From: Acidobacteriaceae bacterium
Lineage (GTDB): Bacteria; Acidobacteriota; Terriglobia; Terriglobales; Acidobacteriaceae
Length of the DNA: 37,619 nucleotides
Assembly (NCBI GenBank): GCA_031296355.1
Contig: JARLFX010000106.1
Location: 1 to 37,619 of the forward strand
Reading direction: 5' to 3'
Part shown: in pieces, positions 32,648 through 37,619 of the stretch
How the letters are laid out: each line of letters starts with the position of its first letter
How positions within the stretch are numbered: the first letter of the stretch is position 1
Made by a program: the position numbers and the translations under genes
Notes under the pieces: generated by a model
Databases searched by the model: none
Told to the model about the DNA's origin: nothing
What the model saw: only the letters and a program-made list of their open reading frames with translations

Positions 32648-33916
32648 CTATACCGCAGTCACCCATTCGCCCTTGCGCATCAGCGGCTCCACGGTGCCGT
32701 CTTTGGTCACGCCATCCACATCCACTTCTCCGGAACCAATCATCCAGTCCACGTGGATCAGGCTTGTGTTCGCGCCCTTGGCCGCGAGTTGTTCGCCGTC
32801 CATTTCATCTCCGCCCCGTATGCACGAACTGTAAGCCTGCCCAAGCGCAATGTGGCTCGCTGCATTCTCATCGAAGAGCGTGTTGAAGAAGAGCAGCCCG
32901 CTCGCCGAGATCGGCGACGAATGCGGAACCAAAGCCACCTCGCCCAACCGCCGCGCGCCTTCGTCTGTAGCGATCAGCCGCTGAAACGCTTCCTGTCCCT
33001 CACTCGCCTTCGCATCCACAATGCGTCCGGCTTCGAAGCGGACTTCAATGTCTTTGATCAGCGTGCCCTGGTGCGAGAGCGGCTTGGTGCTGCGCACGGT
33101 GCCGTTCACGCGGTCTTTATGCGGCGTGGTAAAGATCTCTTCCGTCGGGATATTCGGCATGCAGCTGATGCCGTTGTTTGCCTTACCGCCGCCGCCCAGC
33201 CACTTGTGGTCGTCCGCCAGCCCGATCTCCAGATCGGTGCCGGGCCCGGTGTAGCGCAACGCGGCATAGTTTTTTCCGTTCATCATCTTTGAACGCAGTT
33301 TCAGCTGCTGCGAGTGCCGCTTCCACTCGGCCACGGGATCATCGGCATGCACGCGCGATGCGGCAAAGATTGCATCCCATAATTTTCCCAGCGCCTTTTC
33401 CGGTGCATCGTCGGGGAAGACCAGCGCGGCCCACTCCGGCGTAGCGTTGGCTACGATGCCCCAGTTGATATCGTGCCGCGTAATCATCTCCATCGCCGGC
33501 TTCGAGGCCGTTGAAGAGACTTTGCTCACACGGGCAATCTTGCTCTGGTCCTGCCCTGCAAGCAGCGCGGGATTACCGCCAGAGATTGACAGGCGTGCCG
33601 CATTGCCCTTGAACGCCGCGTAGAGTCCATCGGCGAACCACACTGCGGTGGTATCGAAACTCTCATCGCGCGCGAATTTGTAGCGCGCCACGATGCATTC
33701 GTCGTCATAGAAGTGCGGCGACACCAGCACCACGCCCGCTTTGTACGCGTGCTCGGTGATGAGCCGCACCAATGCCAGCGCTTCAATCGGCGCGGATATC
33801 AACAGTTCCTGCGACGGTGTCTGGCCGGGTTCAATGCCCAGCCCAACATGCACTGCAACCTGCGCCAGCCGGTCGAGCGACTCTATAAAGGTGTATTTCT
33901 TCTCGGTGGTAATCAC
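32648..33916 (-). CDS. M29 family thermophilic-type aminopeptidase
   Basis: 422-residue metallopeptidase of the M29 (AmpS/PepS/aminopeptidase T) family, removing N-terminal residues with two metal ions. Family motifs: NIPTEEIFTTPHKDRVNG (about 258-275), VPHSSPIS, LFFNTLFDENAASHIALGQAY and IHVDWMIGSGEVDVDG; the E, H and D residues there are the probable metal ligands. No signal peptide. GTG 33916 was chosen because it sets the N-terminus (KKYTFIESLDRLAQVAV) at the family position; the frame extends to a TTG at 33967. A TAAAAT box lies 11 bp upstream of the GTG, so the message may be leaderless. Confidence 0.9.
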   Translation of the reverse strand: MITTEKKYTFIESLDRLAQVAVHVGLGIEPGQTPSQELLISAPIEALALVRLITEHAYKAGVVLVSPHFYDDECIVARYKFARDESFDTTAVWFADGLYAAFKGNAARLSISGGNPALLAGQDQSKIARVSKVSSTASKPAMEMITRHDINWGIVANATPEWAALVFPDDAPEKALGKLWDAIFAASRVHADDPVAEWKRHSQQLKLRSKMMNGKNYAALRYTGPGTDLEIGLADDHKWLGGGGKANNGISCMPNIPTEEIFTTPHKDRVNGTVRSTKPLSHQGTLIKDIEVRFEAGRIVDAKASEGQEAFQRLIATDEGARRLGEVALVPHSSPISASGLLFFNTLFDENAASHIALGQAYSSCIRGGDEMDGEQLAAKGANTSLIHVDWMIGSGEVDVDGVTKDGTVEPLMRKGEWVTAV

Positions 33917-34098
33917 TTTCGCTATTTTATGCCTAAAAAGTGGCTGAATTAGGATGCCATACGCCAAAGTTTGCGCTCGCGTCTATCCGCAAAACCTGCC
34001 CATTTTTGGACATGGTTGGGTTCAAGCTGCAGCCGGTCGTAAATGCTGTAAAACCATCGTTTCGCCTCCGCTACTGAGAATCGGTTATGATTTAGATC

Positions 34099-34410
34099 AT
34101 GATGCTCCCCGGCTCCAACACATCCGCACGCAACTCCTGGAGAATTCTCCTGGCGCTGCTCTGTGTTGTGCTGGTGGTGGCTTCGGCCACCGTGGAGCTG
34201 ACCCACAGCCACGCTGACGGGCATCATGCAGATTGCGCACTCTGCGCCACGGCTCACGTCGTAATTCAGACTGCCGTCGTGGCCGCGCTGGTGGTCTTCT
34301 TTGCACTGGTTGCAACTGTTACGCGCCCTGCGAGACTGTCGCGGTGCGTACGCCTCACCATCTTCGCCCTCTTTACCCGCCCCCCTCCCGCCTGTATCGC
34401 CGCTGTTTAA
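34099..34410 (+). CDS. His/Cys-rich small membrane protein
   Basis: 103 residues with two hydrophobic helices (about 15-31 and 54-76). The loop between them holds His36, His38, His42, His43, Cys46, Cys49, His53 (THSHADGHHADCALCATAH), a plausible metal-binding patch facing one side of the membrane. Similar small proteins (DUF2946-like) sit near metal-uptake TonB receptors; here the next gene, 72 bp downstream, is a TonB receptor. Two ATGs (34099, 34102) are possible. The ATGAT-N4-ATCAT palindrome at 34087-34100 overlaps the start. Function inferred only. Confidence 0.65.
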   Translation: MMLPGSNTSARNSWRILLALLCVVLVVASATVELTHSHADGHHADCALCATAHVVIQTAVVAALVVFFALVATVTRPARLSRCVRLTIFALFTRPPPACIAAV

Positions 34411-34482
34411 TTCGCCGCGAAAGACTGCGTTTTCACGCAGTCGCACCATCACACAACTCAGGCAGATCTTCCCGGAGGAACA

Positions 34483-37269
34483 ATGTCAAGATTCCATTGC
34501 CGCGCCGTTTTCATTGCGCTGGCCATCGTCGTATCCGTTATGAGGTTGCAGGCTGAAACCGCGCCTGCTGCAGAGCCCGCGCAGTCCGCGCAAGCCTCCG
34601 GCACCGCCGGCACGGTAACTGGTTACGTTACCGATCCCAGCGGCGCTGCGATCACCGGGGCAAGCATCACCATCACGAACGCTGCCAGCGGTTTTACCCG
34701 CCAGATCGTCACCGGCGGCGACGGCAGCTTTTTGCTGACCAACATCCCCTTTGACCAATATCGTCTCAGCGCATCGGCTCCCGGCTTCAATACCAGCTCG
34801 CAATCGCTTGTGCTGCGATCCGCGGTGCCGGCGCACGTCACCATACCGCTTGTGATTGCCAGCAGCACCACGGTCACTGTGCAGGCGGGCAGCGACCTCA
34901 TCGAAACCGATTCCTCCTTCCACACCGACCTGGATCGCGTAATGATCGATCAGCTTCCCGTAGAGAGCGCCACCTCTTCGTTGAGCTCGATCATTACGCT
35001 CACCACGCCCGGTGTCTCGGCCGATTCCAACGGGCTCTTCCACGGCCTGGGCGATCATGCAGAGAATGCCTTCTACCTCGATGGCCAGCCCATCACCGAC
35101 CAGCAGAGCAAGGTCTTTTCCAATCAGATACCATCTGACGCCGTGCAGTCATTGGAAGTGATCTCCGGTGCGCCGACAGCTGAGTATGGCGAGAAAACAT
35201 CCTTGGTTGCCGTGATTACTACCCGTAGTGGGCAGGGAGTCACATCGCCGCATGGCGAAATCACCGCCAGCTATGGAACATTTGGCACGGTCACGCTCGC
35301 TGCTTCGCTCGCTGCCGGCGCGGCAAAGTGGGGCAACTTTGTTGCCGTCGACGGTCTGCGCACCGGGCGTTTTCTCGATCCTGCGGAGTTCGCCGTCTTC
35401 CACGACCGCGGCAACGAAGAGAACTTCTTTGACCGCGTCGATGTGCAGCTGGCAAAGTCAACCTCATTGCATACCGATATCCAGTACTCGCGCTCCTGGT
35501 TCCAGACGCCGAACTCCTACGACACGCTAAACACCGGAGTTGTTGATCCACTCGCGGGGAAGCCGGTGGGCCCGGCGGACCAGCGTTCGCAGATCGGCAC
35601 ACTCGACATTGCGCCCACGCTCACGCAGGTATTGAACGACAACTCCGTCGTCAACTTCGGCGCCTGGGTGCGGCGCGACGCCTACAACTACTACCCATCC
35701 AACAATCCCTTCGCCGATAACGGCCCCATTCAGCAGGAGACATTGCGCCAGTACCGCACCCTGACCAACGCCGGTTTGCGCGCGGATTATTCCTACGTCC
35801 GCGGCGCGCACAATGCCAAGGCCGGCATCACCTACCAGCACACCTTCCTCAACGAGAACGATTATCTTGGCATCGTCGATCCCACCCTGAATTCGCCCTG
35901 TCTCGACCTCAGCGGCAATCCTGTTCCCGGCTATAACTCTCCCTCGCAATGCGCTGGCGCGGGCTATCAGCCAAACGTTGCATCCAATCCCAACGCCACC
36001 AACCCGTTCATCCCGCTGCTCGTCTGCTACGACCTCACGCGGACGATCTCCACGTCCAACGGCTGCAACTTCAACAGCGCATCCCTCTACGGCTTCCTCG
36101 GCCATACTGACGTGAAGCTGCTCTCGCTCTATGTGCAAGACGCCATCACCAAGGGGAATTTTTCCTTCAACGTGGGGCTTCGTGGCGATTTTTACAACGC
36201 GCTATCCGTCATGCGCATGCCGGAGCCCCGTGTCGGCATCGCCTACAACGTGAAGCCCAGCAGCACTGTCCTTCGCATCAGTTACGCGCGCACCATGGAG
36301 ACGCCGTTCAACGAAAACCTTGTGCTCTCCAGCCGCGGCTGCAACTCTGCGGTCATTGCAGATCTCATTCCGTGCGTGCCCTCGAACTTCAATCCCGGCC
36401 AGCGGAATGAGTTTCATGCCGGACTACAGCAGCAGTTTGGTAAGCACCTGGTCTTCAACGGCGAATACATATGGAAGTACACCCACAACGGCTACGATTT
36501 CAGCGTGCTGGGTGCAACGCCCGTTACCTTTCCCATCGAGTGGAAGAACGCCAAGATACCGGGCTTTGCCATTGGTTTGAATCTCACCGAGACACATGGC
36601 TTCACCGCATTCGTCACCATGTCCAGCGTGGCGGCGCGGTTCTTCTCGCCCCAGATCGGCGGTCTGGGCACCACCGTCGGCCAGGTGCCCGGCCCGTTCC
36701 GCATCGATCATGATGAAAAAATCAACCAGACCACGCACGTGCAGTACACCTTGAAGCACGGGCCAGCAAAGGGGACATGGCTGGGCTTCAACTGGCGCTT
36801 TGACTCCGGCAACGTCGCCGGACAAGTTCCTTGCTATGGCACTGGCCCCGGCAACGATTGTCCCCGCTCTACAACCCTCGGCGGCCAGCCGGCGATTGAT
36901 CTCAGCGACCTCACCGCCGACGAAGAGTTCCAGGCCGGTCTCATCTGCGCAGGCATTGTTGCCTCACCCACGCAGAAGCTGCCTGCAATCTGCCCCGCCA
37001 CCCAGCTCTCTTCCTCGCTGGTCAATATCCCTGCGCCGGGTACGGAGAATGATGACCACAATCCGCCGCGGGTAAAGCCGCGCAACCTGTTTGATATCTC
37101 GCTCGGCCAGGACAACCTCTTTCACGGGCAGAAGAAGCAGTTCTCCGCGCGGCTCACAGTGATCAACCTGGCCAATCAGTATGGCCTGTATAACTTCCTC
37201 TCCACCTTCAGCGGAACGCACTACGTCACGCCGCGCTCCCTCACGGCAGAGGTAGGCTTCCACTTCTAA
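34483..37269 (+). CDS. TonB-dependent receptor with carboxypeptidase-regulatory domain
   Basis: 928-residue outer membrane receptor. A Sec signal peptide with likely cleavage after Ala24 (RLQA/ETAP) leads to an Ala/Gln-rich linker, then a carboxypeptidase-regulatory-like beta-sandwich (about 42-125; GTVTGYVTDPSGAAITGASITITN). The TonB plug is about 150-250 (DQLPVESATSS through GAPTAEYGEKTSLVAVITT), then a barrel ending in Phe928 (TAEVGFHF), the usual outer-membrane C-terminus. Shorter than the common acidobacterial Oar-like receptors (about 1,100). A GGAGG ribosome site precedes ATG 34483. The His/Cys-rich protein just upstream suggests a metal-linked substrate, but the ligand is unknown. A terminator follows. 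Confidence 0.9.
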   Translation: MSRFHCRAVFIALAIVVSVMRLQAETAPAAEPAQSAQASGTAGTVTGYVTDPSGAAITGASITITNAASGFTRQIVTGGDGSFLLTNIPFDQYRLSASAPGFNTSSQSLVLRSAVPAHVTIPLVIASSTTVTVQAGSDLIETDSSFHTDLDRVMIDQLPVESATSSLSSIITLTTPGVSADSNGLFHGLGDHAENAFYLDGQPITDQQSKVFSNQIPSDAVQSLEVISGAPTAEYGEKTSLVAVITTRSGQGVTSPHGEITASYGTFGTVTLAASLAAGAAKWGNFVAVDGLRTGRFLDPAEFAVFHDRGNEENFFDRVDVQLAKSTSLHTDIQYSRSWFQTPNSYDTLNTGVVDPLAGKPVGPADQRSQIGTLDIAPTLTQVLNDNSVVNFGAWVRRDAYNYYPSNNPFADNGPIQQETLRQYRTLTNAGLRADYSYVRGAHNAKAGITYQHTFLNENDYLGIVDPTLNSPCLDLSGNPVPGYNSPSQCAGAGYQPNVASNPNATNPFIPLLVCYDLTRTISTSNGCNFNSASLYGFLGHTDVKLLSLYVQDAITKGNFSFNVGLRGDFYNALSVMRMPEPRVGIAYNVKPSSTVLRISYARTMETPFNENLVLSSRGCNSAVIADLIPCVPSNFNPGQRNEFHAGLQQQFGKHLVFNGEYIWKYTHNGYDFSVLGATPVTFPIEWKNAKIPGFAIGLNLTETHGFTAFVTMSSVAARFFSPQIGGLGTTVGQVPGPFRIDHDEKINQTTHVQYTLKHGPAKGTWLGFNWRFDSGNVAGQVPCYGTGPGNDCPRSTTLGGQPAIDLSDLTADEEFQAGLICAGIVASPTQKLPAICPATQLSSSLVNIPAPGTENDDHNPPRVKPRNLFDISLGQDNLFHGQKKQFSARLTVINLANQYGLYNFLSTFSGTHYVTPRSLTAEVGFHF

Positions 37270-37289
37270 CCAGCCACGGAAACGGGTGC

Positions 37290-37315
37290 CCCAGGTCTCG
37301 CTTTTGAGACCTGGG
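37290..37315 (+). terminator. Rho-independent terminator of the TonB receptor gene
   Basis: CCCAGGTCTC (37290-37299) pairs perfectly with GAGACCTGGG (37306-37315) around GCTTTT, followed by TTTCCTT. It lies 21 bp after the receptor stop. Confidence 0.88.
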
Positions 37316-37379
37316 TTTCCTTCGCACCGCAATCTCCGCAGCGCCTGTGTGCCACGTTTCGCACATAGGCGCTGCTTAA

Positions 37380-37423
37380 TTCATTTTCCATTCACATTCC
37401 ATTCTCAGAACGTTCACATACTG
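37380..37423 (+). promoter_or_regulatory. PHO-box-like 11-bp tandem repeats
   Basis: Four contiguous 11-bp units: TTCATTTTCCA, TTCACATTCCA, TTCTCAGAACG, TTCACATACTG. TTC is conserved in all four and TTCACAT in two. PhoB/PhoP-type response regulators bind direct repeats with this 11-bp period (TTCACA-type units in several phyla). Located about 100 bp before the next gene. A -10-like CATACT overlaps the last unit. Assignment to phosphate control is inference. Confidence 0.45.
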
Positions 37424-37524
37424 TTGCGACCATCGCTGCAACGGACAAATCTGGCAAGAACAGTTGGACCTACGCGGAAGTATGTCGGGGGCACAACCAC
37501 TTAGCCGGTCCGTTACGAGGAACG

Positions 37525-37619
37525 ATGAAACGTATCAGCATGTTGACTGCGGTTCTGGCGGCGGCAGTTTGCGTCTCAGCCAACGCACAGTCTGCCCAGG
37601 ACGCCAAGACGCCAACCAA
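37525..37619 (+). CDS. Secreted protein, 5' end only
   Basis: Only the first 31 codons are in the window. They form a good Sec signal peptide: basic start MKRIS, hydrophobic MLTAVLAAAVCV, cleavage site after SANA before QSAQDAKTPT. GAGGAA precedes ATG 37525 by 3-8 nt. The mature protein cannot be identified. The upstream PHO-box-like repeats suggest phosphate control, so a phosphate-binding protein or phosphate-selective porin would be plausible but is unproven. Confidence 0.7.
   Translation, partial: MKRISMLTAVLAAAVCVSANAQSAQDAKTPT

Noticed and set aside
34087..34100. FNR/Fur-like palindrome ATGAT-TTAG-ATCAT
   Set aside because: Only 8 of 10 to the FNR consensus and it overlaps the start codon of the His/Cys-rich gene; kept as a remark but not called as a regulatory site.

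Overview
The window is high-GC (about 60% by eye) chromosomal DNA that fits an acidobacterium of the Terriglobia/Acidobacteriaceae type. This is an inference from three things: a TonB-dependent receptor with an N-terminal carboxypeptidase-regulatory domain, intergenic repeats starting GTCATTC that I associate with this group, and a diderm gene set (Tat signals, beta-barrel protein). No phage, CRISPR array, rRNA or tRNA gene was found. The only hint of mobile DNA is an AT-rich remnant near 11.15-11.37 kb.

Layout. (1) 1-2600, minus: hemY-type porphyrinogen oxidase translationally coupled to a radical SAM/SPASM protein; divergent to it, a long-form nitronate monooxygenase (2883-4370). (2) 4371-5107: repeat-rich gap and an unrecognised 143-residue protein. 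(3) 5159-8389: Tat-exported glycoside hydrolase family 2 enzyme. (4) 8511-10953, minus: membrane electron-transfer operon of a tetraheme cytochrome c, a 4x[4Fe-4S] protein and an NrfD-type quinone-interacting subunit, without a catalytic subunit. (5) 11375-13104: cysK-cysE overlapping pair; divergent malic enzyme. (6) 14807-20952: alpha/beta hydrolase, K+-independent H+-translocating pyrophosphatase and pyruvate phosphate dikinase, each transcribed on the minus strand; the pyrophosphatase and dikinase genes are each followed by a clear terminator, and the hydrolase shares the bidirectional hairpin with malic enzyme. (7) 21120-24217: YbjQ protein, aquaporin, two small membrane proteins, tandem-GNAT protein. 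(8) 24279-28071: GT39 glycosyltransferase, RbfA, DUF503, DUF167, YggS. (9) 28160-32482: DUF486 protein, thioredoxin reductase, a 66-residue protein, type II NADH dehydrogenase, ChrA transporter. (10) 32648-37619: M29 aminopeptidase, His/Cys-rich mini membrane protein, TonB receptor, and the start of a secreted protein behind a PHO-box-like repeat.

How it fits together. The most interesting signal is regulatory. Four 16-bp sites matching TGTGA-N6-TCACA at 9 or 10 of 10 positions lie in front of the heme/nitronate pair, the cytochrome operon, the pyrophosphatase and the pyruvate phosphate dikinase. In each case a TAnnnT or TATnnn -10-like hexamer is centred 32-33 bp from the site centre, the geometry of a class II CRP/FNR-activated promoter. 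This suggests that one CRP/FNR-family regulator ties together heme supply, quinone/cytochrome electron transfer and pyrophosphate-based energy metabolism (PPDK plus H+-PPase). A second regulatory signal, four contiguous 11-bp repeats beginning TTC, resembles a PhoB/PhoP box upstream of the last, truncated gene.
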